Shown here: piece by piece, positions 51,742 through 61,119 of the stretch
How the letters are laid out: each line of letters opens with the position of its first letter
Numbering within the stretch: the first letter of the stretch is position 1
Assembly: GCA_963663025.1 (NCBI GenBank)
Contig: OY760073.1
Coordinates: 1,116,001 to 1,180,000 of the forward strand
From: JAGWBF01 sp963663025
Lineage (GTDB): Bacteria; Chloroflexota; Dehalococcoidia; Lucifugimonadales; JAGWBF01
Direction of reading: 5' to 3'
Length of the DNA: 64,000 bases
Translations under genes and position numbers: made by a program
Notes under the pieces: generated by a model
Database searches by the model: none
The model's input: only the letters and a program-made list of their open reading frames with translations
What the model was told of the DNA's origin: nothing

Positions 51742-53526
51742 TTAGGAGACGTTAGCATCGCTCTCCTTCCACCCAGTTGCCTGCTCCAGCATCTCGAGGG
51801 CGTTGCTACGAGCTGCGCCGGTTTCGGATCCCAGCATCTGGCTAAGTTCCGTGACCCTGGCTTCGTCAGCCAAGACCTCCACCAGGGTCGCGGACCTGTC
51901 ATCAGAGGCCACTTTTGCAACCTTGATGTGACGGTCCGCATAGCTCGCAATCTGAGGGAGATGGGTCACGCATAACACTTGGTGACCCTTGGACAGTCCC
52001 CATAACTTTTGGCCCAGGACCCTTCCGACTCGACCCCCTATGCCTGCGTCTACCTCGTCAAACACCAGAACTGGAATCCGGTCAGCCTCCGACAGGACGC
52101 TCTTTATGGCGAGCATCAGCCTGGCTGCCTCCCCGCCGGAGGCGATCCTAGCCAGGGGTCGCGGGCGTTCGCCCAGGTTTAGCGAGATCAAGAACTCCAC
52201 CGAATCGATGCCTGTGCCGTTGAAGGCGAAGCACTTACCACCTTCCATGCATGAAAGTGTGGCATCTGGGCCTGAGTCGCCAGTCCCAACCGGCACCCCT
52301 TCCTCAGAGGGTGTTTGATTGATGTCCACGTGCATCTGGGCACTTTCCACAGCCAGCCCTGAGATCTCTTCCTCCACGGCGCCGGCCAGGCGCCCGGCTG
52401 CTTGGTGCCTAGACTTGGAGAGCTGACCTGCCAACTCACCAACCTGCCAACGAAGCTCCATCTCCCGAGACTTCAATCCCACAGCGCGCTCTTCGCTGCG
52501 ACACAGGTCCTCCAGATCATCGGAAGCCCTTGCGGCAAAGTCCATGACCTCTTCGATGGTGCTGCCATATTTCCTTTTGAGACCCCTGATCAAGTCCAGG
52601 CGCCCCTCAAGTTCCTGAAGACGGTCGGGGTTGTACTCAATACTGTCACGATAGTTCCGCAGGGTGCGCCCCAACTCGTCTATTTGATGGGTCAAGGCAT
52701 TCGCCGACTCAAGATCCTGGTTGACTGAGGGGTCCAGTTTCCCAAGCTGGGCCAACTGCTGGGTTACCTGTCCCATCAGGTCCATGACCGAGTCTCGCTG
52801 GTCGGGGCTGTCATATAGGGCGCGATAAACTTGGTCGGACAGCATCACGATTTGCTCTGCGTTGGCCAACCGGTCCCGCTCCAAGACCAAGTCCTCATCC
52901 TCGCCCGGCCGAAGGTTGGCAGAACGGATCTCCCCTAGCTGATACCTGAGAAAATCCAGTCTCTGGGCAAGCTCCTGCTCTTGTACCTGAATTCGGGCCA
53001 ACTCTCGGCGCACATCCGTCAGCTGTCGGACTTGTTCCGCCACCTGCGTGCGGAGCTCCCATAGCCCGCCAAACTTGTCTAGTATGTCCATGTGCTCACG
53101 CACGCGGAATAGAGATAGGTGCTCATTCTGGCCGTGGATGTCCACCAAGTGTTCGGCTAGGGCGCCTAACAGCCTAAGAGGCACAATTCGTCCGTTCACA
53201 CGGCATAGATTGCGCCCATCCAAATTCACCTCACGGGCTAGAATCAGCTCCTCCTCGACGCTGTCAATCTCGTATTCACCCAAGGCATCGCTGATTTTCT
53301 GCACGAGGTCGCCGTTCAGCAGGAAGATACCCTCTACCCTGGCCTGAAGTGTCCCGGAGCGTACATTGCCGGCGTCGGCCCGCCCACCCAGGAGCAGGCT
53401 CAGCGCATCTACGATAATTGACTTACCGGCACCGGTTTCCCCAGTCAAAACGTTAAAGCCGGGTTTCAGCTCCATATCAAGCTGCTCTATGGTCGCGAAG
53501 TTAGTGATGCTGATGAACCTGAGCAT
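51742..53526 (-). CDS. recN: DNA repair protein RecN
   Basis: SMC-like ATPase acting early in double-strand-break repair. The 594-aa product has Walker A (VLTGETGAGKSIIVDALSLL), a long coiled coil (about residues 150-390), the ABC signature region RPLARIASGGEAARLMLAIK, Walker B (VLVFDEVDAGIGGRVG) and CVTHLPQIASYADRH. Length is normal. It starts just upstream of a 200-bp gap with no clear content. Confidence 0.93.
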   Translation of the reverse strand: MLRFISITNFATIEQLDMELKPGFNVLTGETGAGKSIIVDALSLLLGGRADAGNVRSGTLQARVEGIFLLNGDLVQKISDALGEYEIDSVEEELILAREVNLDGRNLCRVNGRIVPLRLLGALAEHLVDIHGQNEHLSLFRVREHMDILDKFGGLWELRTQVAEQVRQLTDVRRELARIQVQEQELAQRLDFLRYQLGEIRSANLRPGEDEDLVLERDRLANAEQIVMLSDQVYRALYDSPDQRDSVMDLMGQVTQQLAQLGKLDPSVNQDLESANALTHQIDELGRTLRNYRDSIEYNPDRLQELEGRLDLIRGLKRKYGSTIEEVMDFAARASDDLEDLCRSEERAVGLKSREMELRWQVGELAGQLSKSRHQAAGRLAGAVEEEISGLAVESAQMHVDINQTPSEEGVPVGTGDSGPDATLSCMEGGKCFAFNGTGIDSVEFLISLNLGERPRPLARIASGGEAARLMLAIKSVLSEADRIPVLVFDEVDAGIGGRVGRVLGQKLWGLSKGHQVLCVTHLPQIASYADRHIKVAKVASDDRSATLVEVLADEARVTELSQMLGSETGAARSNALEMLEQATGWKESDANVS

Positions 53527-53726
53527 GTCGACGTCCGCAAGCCCCGCCCGTTACTCGACTACCGCACCGCCGTTGTACCACCCATAGCGCTAGTTCTGCA
53601 AGGGCAAGACTTGGATGGACCAGTAACCACAAACTATCCCTGGCTGGCTTAAGTCTCCCGCGGGCCAGTCCTACGGTCCGCACCTCGGGGGGCTGGATAG
53701 CCTATGGGGATCCAGAATAGGAATCC

Positions 53727-54740
53727 CTAAGTGCGATGGAGCACAGACTGGGAACCGGAACCCACGTTGGAGCGGTCCCGCGATACCGGAGACAAGGGCG
53801 GGTCGCCTATGAGCACTCTCCGGACGTTTTCGTAGGCGTATTGCACTGACCGACCAGCTCCTTCGGCGCTGGAACCTGCCATGTGGGGACTGAGGACCAC
53901 ATTGCTCAAGGTCAACAAAGGATGGCCAGCAGTCATGGGTTCCGACTCGAAGACATCCAAACCGGCGCCTGCTATCCCGCCGTCACGCAGCACATCGTAG
54001 AGAGCATCCTGATCTATGACCGGACCCCGGCTGGTATTGATCAAGAAGCTGGAGGGTTTCATCATTGTCAGCTGGTCTTTCCCAATCATCCCTCGAGTCA
54101 ACGGCGTGAGGGGAACATGGAGGGTGATGAAGTCCGACTCCCGAAGTAATTGCTCCAAGGAAGTTGGCTCAGCACTCAGTTCCCTCTGAACGTCGGCTCC
54201 AACCTCTGACCTCGTATGGTATATCGTCCTAACGTCAAAGCCCTTTAGTCGTCTCGCTACTGCCTGACCTGCAAATCCGAACCCAATAATTCCCACAACC
54301 TTGCCGTTGATCTCAATTAGTTGGGAAGGCGTCAGGTGCCCATGCCATCGGCCTTCCTTCACCAAGGCGTGCATTTCAAGCATTTTTCGACACAAGGAGA
54401 TCATCATGCCAATTGTGTGTTCAGCCATGGTTGCTGCGTTTATCCCAGAGTTGTTGGCCACGGGAATGCCCAAGTCGAGAATTCCTTCTATATCCAGGCG
54501 GTTGTAACCGGAGGACAGAGTCTGGACAAGCTTCACCCTGGGACAATTCTCAAGCAGCTTCGCTGGGAACCAAGGGGGCGTTGCGATCACCGCATCGGCC
54601 TCCCAACAAAGAGGGGCCTTTTCCTCGTCAGGCAAGGCAAGATCCACCCAGGTTACATCCATGTCAGGCGGCGCCAAGCCCAGTATGAACTGAGGACGTT
54701 GCCTTTCCGGGGCCAAAAGCGCCACCCTCCATTTACTCAC
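53727..54740 (-). CDS. D-2-hydroxyacid dehydrogenase (NAD-dependent)
   Basis: The 337-aa product has the substrate-domain start, VVGIIGFGFAGQAVARRL for NAD, and the catalytic Arg (INTSRGPVIDQDAL), Glu (DVFESEPMTAGHPL) and His (LSPHMAGSS). It resembles phosphoglycerate or phosphonate dehydrogenase relatives; substrate is not determined. A downstream neighbour of tmRNA on the same strand, separated by 144 nt. Confidence 0.88.
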   Translation of the reverse strand: MSKWRVALLAPERQRPQFILGLAPPDMDVTWVDLALPDEEKAPLCWEADAVIATPPWFPAKLLENCPRVKLVQTLSSGYNRLDIEGILDLGIPVANNSGINAATMAEHTIGMMISLCRKMLEMHALVKEGRWHGHLTPSQLIEINGKVVGIIGFGFAGQAVARRLKGFDVRTIYHTRSEVGADVQRELSAEPTSLEQLLRESDFITLHVPLTPLTRGMIGKDQLTMMKPSSFLINTSRGPVIDQDALYDVLRDGGIAGAGLDVFESEPMTAGHPLLTLSNVVLSPHMAGSSAEGAGRSVQYAYENVRRVLIGDPPLSPVSRDRSNVGSGSQSVLHRT

Positions 54741-54884
54741 TCATACCTCCTAGCCGGCTCCTTGATCCTTAGGAATTGGCTCACAGTCCTGGGTTTGCTG
54801 CCTGAGGAGAGCCCTTGGGGGCCCAATTCCAGCCATGTCCGAAAGAACTGTTGTGAGCGCACATGCACAGGAGAGGGATAGTAT

Positions 54885-55236
54885 TGGTGGAGACGGGGGA
54901 GGGTCGAACTCCCCGTCCAGAAGGCAGCCCAGCTAGATATACTACAGGCTTGTCCGGTCCTTAACTCTCGCCCTGCCGTGCTTCACCGGCATAACATGGC
55001 AGGCCCCAGCCGATGTTTCTTGAGCTGCCCTTATCGGCGTCTGGACAACCGCATCCCGGAATTATGGCGCCTGTGACCCAACCTCCAGGCCTAGTCGGGG
55101 CAGACGAGCCGCCAGTTTAGGCGGCTAGGGCGAGTTCACGATCGCCAGTTACTGTTTTGCCACCTGTTTAACGAGGTGGATGGCACCTCGGCCTGCGATC
55201 CTCCAGGATGGTCCCCTGTCGAACCCACGCGTCCCC
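54885..55236 (-). ncRNA. ssrA: tmRNA (SsrA)
   Basis: The minus strand begins GGGGACGCGTGGGTTCGACA and ends with a T-arm (GGACGGGGAGTTCGACC) and an encoded CCA. The first seven bases pair with the seven before ACCA (six Watson-Crick, one G-U). The tag frame inside (55161-55117) reads GKTVTGDRELALAA then TAA, ending in the ALAA degron. The 352-nt length is typical. It rescues stalled ribosomes and tags proteins for degradation with SmpB. The gene is AT-rich upstream (55245-55265), where its promoter should lie. Confidence 0.92.
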
Positions 55237-55294
55237 ATGTGTGTGAACGCATATATTATCACACTTCCCACGGTGCCCCGTCCAGTGGCGTCCG

Positions 55295-55500
55295 GTCCGT
55301 TCCCCTTCGATTTCCCTCAGGGCGAACGGACGGTCATCCACGTTCTTCGTCATTGCGGCGAAGGCCTCTCCCTTGCCAGCCCAACTAGTAGCCTAGATCT
55401 CTAACATTGCTCCCCCTCACCCCAAACCTCTCCCACCAGGGGAGAGGGAAAGATTGAAGTGCCGGGCTCTCCTGGATTGCGGCCTACGCCGCAATGACGG
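55295..55500. repeat. Intergenic repeat cluster (families A, B, C)
   Basis: Family B at 55295-55331, a truncated family A at 55349-55367, a family C element (CCCCTCACCC...CCCACCAGGGGAGAGGG) at 55412-55449 and a full family A at 55471-55500. No gene is seen from 55237 to 55562. A TATTAT/TATATT near 55539-55546 may be the -10 of the next gene. Confidence 0.7.
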
Positions 55501-55562
55501 TAGAGCGCCGGTATGACGAAACAGATGCGCAGGCGTGCTATATTATTCGCGGAGGAGAAGCA

Positions 55563-56429
55563 TTGAAGATAACCGAAGCCTGGGAAAACCGAGGCAGCCG
55601 ACCTCTGTTCGTGTGCGACTTTTCGCCGCCGCGCTCCGCCGACCCGGCGGTGCTGGAGCAGGCGCGAAGCCTGGACGCCGACTTCATCAGCGTGGCCTAC
55701 AGCCCCGGCCGGGCAGTAAGGGCCGACTCGGCCATGCTGGCCGCCGCCATCAGGAACAACCTCCAAAAAGAGGTTATGTTCACCATCGCCACCCGGGACA
55801 TGAACAAGCTGGCCCTCCACAGCCACCTGCTGGGCGCCCGCCTCCTGGGACTGGAGAACGTCGTCGTGGTGGGGGGCGACCCGTTGAGCGCAAGGGACCT
55901 CCAGAGAACCCAGGCTGTCAACGACGTTTCCCCATCGGAGTTCATCGGGTCCATCAGGGACATGAGCGCGGGCACCGATTTTCGGGGTTCCAAGCTCCAA
56001 GACAGCATCGATCTGTGCGTCGGAGGCTCCATCGACATCAGCCGCGGCCCGGCCCGGGAGGCATCGCTGACCTACCGCAAGGTCCAGGCGGGGGTCCAGT
56101 ACTTCCTGGCCCAGCCTGTCTGGTCCGCGGAGAGCGTCAGGGAGTTCCTCGAGGCCTACCGGAGAATCTCCTGGGAAGAACTGAGACAGCCCGTCTTCTG
56201 GGGCGTGCATGTGTTGGAGCAGGGCAGCGTCGCCTTCGCAGATGTGCCGGCGTCGGTCCGAGAAGAGCTTGATGGGGGTCGTCCGGGCACCGACATAGCC
56301 CTCGACTTGGTCCAGGAGCTGGCCGGGGAGGGCATCGAGTCCTTCTACCTGGTTCCCCCGGTCCTCAGGGGCGGCGCCAGGAGATACGAGGCCGCCCAAA
56401 AGGTCCTGTCAGCCTCCCGGGCCCTGTAG
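55563..56429 (+). CDS. Methylenetetrahydrofolate reductase-like (MetF-related) protein
   Basis: The 288-aa product shows the flavin TIM-barrel pattern of MetF: VCDFSPPRSADPAVLEQAR, DADFISVAYSPG, LGLENVVVVGGDPLSARDLQ, FLAQPVWSAESVREFLEAYR and GIESFYLVPPVLRGG. It is shorter than typical MetF and may be one of the MTHFR-like paralogues of Chloroflexota and methylotrophs. TTG 55563 is chosen because GGAGGAG lies 5 nt upstream. Confidence 0.78.
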   Translation: MKITEAWENRGSRPLFVCDFSPPRSADPAVLEQARSLDADFISVAYSPGRAVRADSAMLAAAIRNNLQKEVMFTIATRDMNKLALHSHLLGARLLGLENVVVVGGDPLSARDLQRTQAVNDVSPSEFIGSIRDMSAGTDFRGSKLQDSIDLCVGGSIDISRGPAREASLTYRKVQAGVQYFLAQPVWSAESVREFLEAYRRISWEELRQPVFWGVHVLEQGSVAFADVPASVREELDGGRPGTDIALDLVQELAGEGIESFYLVPPVLRGGARRYEAAQKVLSASRAL

Positions 56430-56433
56430 TCCT

Positions 56434-57402
56434 TCAGCCCTGGGCCGGGGTTTCCTCTTCGTCCTGGGAGACTTCCAACGAGGCCTCTTCCCCATCATCG
56501 ACACCCTGGAGCATCTCGCCCCGGTCCGCCGCCAAGGCCGTCTTCATGGCGTCGATAGCCACCTCTATCTGGTCATCGTCGGGAATCCTGGTGGTCAGGC
56601 TCTGGAGCAGGATCCCCGGATACCCGACAGCCCGGGCTATCGGATTGGTCAGGTGGGCCCCGTTGAACCGGATGACCTCGTAGCTGATGGAGGCGATCAC
56701 CGGCACGAAGATGATCCGGGAGGTGACCAGCCACCAGAAGGGATCCCTGGGGATGAAGGCAAACACCAGCACCGCTACCACCGCCACCGTCAGCAGAAAG
56801 GCGGTTCCGCACCGAGGATGGGCCGTGGGGAACCGCCGGACGTTCTCCACCTCCAGGGGCAGGTCCGCCTCATGGGTGTGCACCGCCATGTGCTCGGCCC
56901 CGTGATAGGCGAACACCCTCCTGACATCCTTCATCAGCCCGATGCCTGCTATGTAGGCTATCAGCACCGCGAGGCGCACCACCCCTTCGATGAGGTTCAC
57001 CAGGGGCTCCGAATCGATCACGTTCTCCAGGGGCGAAGTGGCGAACAGGGGCATGAGGAAGAACAGGCCGATTCCCATGGAGAAGCCAATGACCATGGTC
57101 ATGATGGTCATCCAGCGGGGCATCTCCTGCTCCTCGCCCATCTGGTCGGCCATGGCAATGGACGCCGAGCGGTTGAGGGCCTTGATGCCCAGCATCAGGG
57201 TCTCGATGAGCACCAGGATGCCCCGCAGCAGAGGCACCTTGCGGATGGGCCCTGAATAAAGCTGGGACAGGGGTTCGGCGCTGGACTGGATGCGCCCGCT
57301 CTGGCGGCGCACCGAGAGGCTGAAGTGGCGCCGCCCCCGGATCATCACCCCCTCGATGACCGCCTGGCCCCCGTAGAAGAACTGGGGTTCAGCCAAGGTC
57401 AA
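56434..57402 (-). CDS. DUF1385 (YqhQ-type) membrane protein
   Basis: The 322-aa product begins with the signature FFYGGQAVIEGVMIRGRRHF and has KVPLLRGILVLIETLMLGIK, YHGAEHMAVHTHE and HPRCGTAFLLTVAVVAVLVF, with four membrane helices in total. Molecular role is unknown. The acidic tail is polar. It lies downstream of rpmE on the same strand, a common association, but separated by a terminator-like hairpin. Confidence 0.88.
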   Translation of the reverse strand: MTLAEPQFFYGGQAVIEGVMIRGRRHFSLSVRRQSGRIQSSAEPLSQLYSGPIRKVPLLRGILVLIETLMLGIKALNRSASIAMADQMGEEQEMPRWMTIMTMVIGFSMGIGLFFLMPLFATSPLENVIDSEPLVNLIEGVVRLAVLIAYIAGIGLMKDVRRVFAYHGAEHMAVHTHEADLPLEVENVRRFPTAHPRCGTAFLLTVAVVAVLVFAFIPRDPFWWLVTSRIIFVPVIASISYEVIRFNGAHLTNPIARAVGYPGILLQSLTTRIPDDDQIEVAIDAMKTALAADRGEMLQGVDDGEEASLEVSQDEEETPAQG

Positions 57403-57462
57403 CCCTCCCCAAGACGGCTAAGTCAAAGCAATGCACGGAAACAACCCCCTGAAATAACGAAG

Positions 57463-57488
57463 AAGGACTCCCCGTTCAAAGAGTCCTT
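57463..57488 (-). terminator. Terminator-like hairpin after rpmE
   Basis: AAGGACTC-N10-GAGTCCTT followed on the minus strand by CTTCTTCGTT. It probably ends the rplU-rpmA-rpmE transcript. Confidence 0.6.
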
Positions 57489-57530
57489 CCCCAAAAGGTC
57501 TGGCCCCAGAAGGTCTAGCATAAAGGCCGG

Positions 57531-57734
57531 TTACTCCAGGTTGAACCGGCGCTTGAGGCGTTCGATCCTGCCCTCGGTGTCCACCACCCTCTGCTGTCCG
57601 GTGAAGAAGGGGTGGCACTTGCTGCAGATCTCCACCCGCAGGTTCTCTTTGGTGGCGCCCGTCACGAACACGTTTCCGCAGGAGCATGTGACGCTTGCGT
57701 TCTCGAAGTAGGCGGGATGTATCTCTTGCTTCAT
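57531..57734 (-). CDS. rpmE: 50S ribosomal protein L31 (zinc-binding form)
   Basis: The 67-aa product has MKQEIHPAYFENASVTCSCG and EICSKCHPFFTGQQR, i.e. the Cys set of the zinc-binding (C+) form. It follows rpmA after 7 nt. Confidence 0.94.
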   Translation of the reverse strand: MKQEIHPAYFENASVTCSCGNVFVTGATKENLRVEICSKCHPFFTGQQRVVDTEGRIERLKRRFNLE

Positions 57735-57741
57735 CTTCTTC

Positions 57742-58011
57742 CTATGATGCGGGCACTTCCACGGGATACACGCTGGCCCTGCGCCTGCCCTTGGTGGCCC
57801 ACTCGAACTTGACCTTCCCGTCCACCAGGGCGAACAGGGTGTGATCCCGACCGAGGCCCACGTTGCGTCCGGCGTGGATGCGGGTTCCCCGCTGCCTCAT
57901 GATGATGTTGCCGGTGGTCACCAGCTCGCCGTCGTAGCGCTTGACCCCCAGGCGCTTGGAGTTGCTGTCGCGCCCGTTGCGGGAGCTTCCGCCTGCCTTC
58001 TTATGGGCCAT
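57742..58011 (-). CDS. rpmA: 50S ribosomal protein L27
   Basis: The 89-aa product begins MAHKKAGGSSRNGRDSNSKR and has GGLVTTGN-like ELVTTGNIIMRQRGTRIHAG; it begins directly with Ala-His, so no N-terminal protease extension is present. Its ATG overlaps the rplU stop by one base. Confidence 0.95.
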   Translation of the reverse strand: MAHKKAGGSSRNGRDSNSKRLGVKRYDGELVTTGNIIMRQRGTRIHAGRNVGLGRDHTLFALVDGKVKFEWATKGRRRASVYPVEVPAS

Positions 58012-58544
58012 CAGCTAGCCTCCCTTTCCGATTCCTCGGCCTCACCAGAGTCGCCGTCCTCTTCGGATTCCTGGACCTCGGTAGCATCTTCTCCGTCATC
58101 TTCGCTCAGGAACTCCTCGGATTCCTCTTCCGCGTCTTCCGCCCCATCCACCACGGTGTCTTCATCCGCGAGGACCTCGGCGACGACCTCTTCAGTCTCC
58201 GCTATCTCCTCAATGCCGATCTCTTCGTCGCCGAGCATGATGCTGGTCACGAGGAGGCGGGTGTACTGCTGGCGGTGGCCCTTCTTGCGCCGGTAGCGCA
58301 CCTTGCGCTTATACTTGAAGACGATGATCTTGTCGTCCTGGCCGTGGGCCTCCACCTGGGCGATGATGCTGGCATTGGGCACCAAGGGTTCGCCGATGAC
58401 CACATCGCCCTTGCGGGAGACGGCCAGGACATCGCCGATCTCCACGTAGGAGCCGGTCTCCGCCGACAGCCGGTCAACATCAATGACCGCACCCGGCACA
58501 GCCTTGTACTGCTTGCTTCCTGAACGAAAAACTGCGTAGTCCAT
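58011..58544 (-). CDS. rplU: 50S ribosomal protein L21 with long acidic C-terminal tail
   Basis: Residues 1-100 are standard L21 (AVFRSGSKQYKAVPGAVIDV ... KVRYRRKKGHRQQYTRLLVT). About 78 further residues follow, over 40 percent Asp/Glu with few other charged residues (DAEEESEEFLSEDDGEDATE). L21 is normally about 103 aa, so the tail is unusual. ATG 58544 is the start. A strong promoter lies at 58563-58591. Confidence 0.93.
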   Translation of the reverse strand: MDYAVFRSGSKQYKAVPGAVIDVDRLSAETGSYVEIGDVLAVSRKGDVVIGEPLVPNASIIAQVEAHGQDDKIIVFKYKRKVRYRRKKGHRQQYTRLLVTSIMLGDEEIGIEEIAETEEVVAEVLADEDTVVDGAEDAEEESEEFLSEDDGEDATEVQESEEDGDSGEAEESEREAS

Positions 58545-58562
58545 AATTATCCGCAACTGCTG

Positions 58563-58591
58563 ATTCTATGCCGCAGTCGGGCGAGTGTCAA
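58563..58591 (-). promoter_or_regulatory. Strong promoter of rplU-rpmA-rpmE
   Basis: Minus strand TTGACA (58591-58586), 17-bp spacer, TAGAAT (58568-58563); the leader is only about 12 nt. Confidence 0.7.
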
Positions 58592-58733
58592 GGTGAGAAG
58601 GAGGGCACTGCTCCAAAGTATTGTTCATACAAGTGGCTCACATTAGAATGGAAATCTGTTTCAACATTTTCCTTAGCCATTGCCATCATTGTGAGGCACT
58701 CACTAAGGTGACCTAACCTAAAGGAGCCTAGGG

Positions 58734-60680
58734 ATGGAAATCAACACTCTGCTAGCCTACATTGACAACGGACAGATTGCCTTACCCGAATTCCAGAGGG
58801 GATATGTCTGGAATCGCGAGCAAGTACGTAAACTTTTTCGGTCGCTCTACCTGCGACATCCAGTAGGGGGGCTACTGGTCTGGTCTACGGAGTCCAAGTC
58901 TGCCGTTCGTAGAGGCGATGGAAGCGTGGCTCCAGGAATAGTCAAACTTTTGCTTGACGGACAGCAGAGAATTACGACTATCTACGGGGTAGTACGAGGT
59001 AAACCTCCCGCCTTCTTCGATGGAAACCCTCAGACCTTTTCTAATCTCATGTTTAATCTTGCTGACGAAGACTTCGAATTTTATCAACCCGTGAAAATGC
59101 GGACCGATCCTGGATGGATTGACGTAACCTCGCTAATGCAGAAGGGGGTGGATGGCCTTGGTGAATTCGTAGACAAGTTGGATTTGCCTCCCGAGAATCT
59201 TGGCCCATGTATAAGCCACCTTACGCGCCTCTTGGGAATCACAAACATAGACCTGCATGTTGACGATGTAGTTGGTGAAGATAAGTCCTTGGATATTGTC
59301 GTTGACATTTTCAATAGAGTGAACAGTGGAGGCACAAAGCCGTCGAAGGGAGACTTGGCATTGGCTAAGATCTGTGCCGAATGGCCACAGGCGCGCGAAA
59401 CCATGAAGCAAGCGTTAAACAACTGGGCCGCAAGCGATTACAACTTCGATCTTGACTGGTTGTTGCGCTCGGTGAACACAGTTCTGACAGGAGAGGCTGG
59501 TTTCAAGTTTCTCCATGACAAAAGCGGGGAAGAGATTCAAGACGGATTAAAGCGAGCGCAAAGGGGGATTGACTACGCACTAAACATGATTGATGGCAAT
59601 CTCGGACTAGACCATGATCGCGTACTGTTTGGGAGGTTTGCCGTACCGGTTATGGTCCGATACTTGGATCGCCGCGGCACAAATCTCACGTCGACTGAGC
59701 GGGACAAACGACTGTTTTGGTTCGTCCAAGCTGGGATGTGGGGGCGCTTCTCTAGTTCTACCGAGACCTATATTGACCAAGATCTGGAAGCTGTTGACAG
59801 TAATGACGCTCCCCTTGACAAATTGCTTGAGCAACTCCGACTTTGGCACGGCGGACTAAAGACGGAGCCTGGCCACTTCACGGGCTGGAGCTTGGGGGCA
59901 AGATTCTACCCAATCCTGTACATGCTAACTCGCATGGGTGAAGCTCGCGATTGGGGTAGTGGTCTCCCTCTGAAGAGAGGACTCTTGGGGAAAATGAGCA
60001 AATTGGAGGTGCATCACATCTTTCCTAAGTCTCAACTCTACAAGAAGGGCCATTATCGTCAAGATGTAAATGCATTAGCGAACTTCTGCTTCTTGACAAA
60101 GGACACAAACCTGGACATCAGCGACCGCCTTCCAGAGGAGTACTTTACCGAGATTGAAGCCAATCACCCGGGAGCTCTGGCATCACAGTGGATCCCAACT
60201 GACCCGTCGCTGTGGCGCATTGAGAAATACCTCGAGTTTCTCCAGGCACGCCGCGTGCTCTTGGCAAATGAGACCAATCGTCGGATGCGGGACTTGCTAC
60301 ACGGTGACACAAATTGGATTGACGGAGCAACTGAACTCGAGTCTGAACCAGGAATAATCCCGGGAGGCATTACTAGCTACGACGAAGAGGCCGAGTGCGA
60401 AGCAGTTAACGAATGGGTGGAAGCTCAGGGCCTACCCAGAGGGAAGATGTCGTTCGACTATACGGATCGCGATACTGGCCAGCAGTTGGCGGTATTCGAC
60501 ATTGCTTGGCCCGACGGACTACAAATGGGCCTGACTCAACCTGTAGCACTCTTGCTTGAAGAGGGCGGGGAGACAATAGCAATTGCGGCCAAAGCTGGAT
60601 ATCGGTGCTTCACCCGCGTAGAAGAATTTAAGTCCTACATAGGCGCCGAGATCAGTCCATCTGTTGAGGTTCTATTCTGA
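58734..60680 (+). CDS. DUF262/HNH (GmrSD-like) defence protein
   Basis: The 648-aa product begins with a DUF262 domain (ALPEFQRGYVWNREQVRKLF, then LLLDGQQRITTIYGV), the ParB/sulfiredoxin-like NTPase half of GmrS. It continues to a DUF1524-type HNH region (LEVHHIFPKSQLYKKGHY ... NALANFCFLTKDTNLDIS), the GmrD nuclease half. A C-terminal domain of about 110 residues (VEAQGLPRGKMSFDYTDRDT) is unrecognised. Such fused proteins restrict modified phage DNA. AAAGGAG precedes the ATG. The DNA is clearly AT-richer than its neighbours, suggesting transfer. It lies beside a VapBC pair. Confidence 0.88.
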   Translation: MEINTLLAYIDNGQIALPEFQRGYVWNREQVRKLFRSLYLRHPVGGLLVWSTESKSAVRRGDGSVAPGIVKLLLDGQQRITTIYGVVRGKPPAFFDGNPQTFSNLMFNLADEDFEFYQPVKMRTDPGWIDVTSLMQKGVDGLGEFVDKLDLPPENLGPCISHLTRLLGITNIDLHVDDVVGEDKSLDIVVDIFNRVNSGGTKPSKGDLALAKICAEWPQARETMKQALNNWAASDYNFDLDWLLRSVNTVLTGEAGFKFLHDKSGEEIQDGLKRAQRGIDYALNMIDGNLGLDHDRVLFGRFAVPVMVRYLDRRGTNLTSTERDKRLFWFVQAGMWGRFSSSTETYIDQDLEAVDSNDAPLDKLLEQLRLWHGGLKTEPGHFTGWSLGARFYPILYMLTRMGEARDWGSGLPLKRGLLGKMSKLEVHHIFPKSQLYKKGHYRQDVNALANFCFLTKDTNLDISDRLPEEYFTEIEANHPGALASQWIPTDPSLWRIEKYLEFLQARRVLLANETNRRMRDLLHGDTNWIDGATELESEPGIIPGGITSYDEEAECEAVNEWVEAQGLPRGKMSFDYTDRDTGQQLAVFDIAWPDGLQMGLTQPVALLLEEGGETIAIAAKAGYRCFTRVEEFKSYIGAEISPSVEVLF

Positions 60681-61115
60681 GGGGCTTTTCGCTCCCTTCT
60701 CCGCTTCACTCCTTTTCTTAAACGGGTCCACCACTTCGACGCCGAGGTCGGCGAAGTGGTGGATGTTGCGGGAAACCACCGTCAGGCGGTGCACGATGGC
60801 TGTGGCCGCGATCATGGCATCCTCGACTGCGATGCCGGAGCGGTGATTCATGATCTTCGCCCACATTCGGAAAGTGGCGGCATCCATAGACAGCACCCCA
60901 TAGCAGGCCAGCACCTTCTCCAGCCAAGCCTCTATCCCCGCCGCCTCGCCCGCGTCCCGCTCTCGGATATCCTCTATCCCCGACTGTATCTCGCCGATGG
61001 TGACTGCGGACAAGTAGAGCTGCTGGGCCGGCACATCAGCAAGCCACTTCAACACGGCGGCACGGGGACGGAGCCTGCGGAGCTCCGACACAACGTTGGT
61101 GTCCAGGAGATACAT
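60672..61115 (-). CDS. vapC: VapC-type PIN-domain toxin
   Basis: The 147-aa product starts MYLLDTNVVSELRR (first catalytic Asp) and has IGEIQSGIEDIRERD, GIAVEDAMIAATAI and VSRNIHHFADLGVEVVDP, giving the acidic quartet of PIN ribonucleases that cleave tRNA or rRNA. ATG 61115 follows the antitoxin stop by 4 nt. It converges with, and overlaps, the DUF262 gene by 9 bp. Confidence 0.9.
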   Translation of the reverse strand: MYLLDTNVVSELRRLRPRAAVLKWLADVPAQQLYLSAVTIGEIQSGIEDIRERDAGEAAGIEAWLEKVLACYGVLSMDAATFRMWAKIMNHRSGIAVEDAMIAATAIVHRLTVVSRNIHHFADLGVEVVDPFKKRSEAEKGAKSPSE

Positions 61116-61119
61116 CGCC

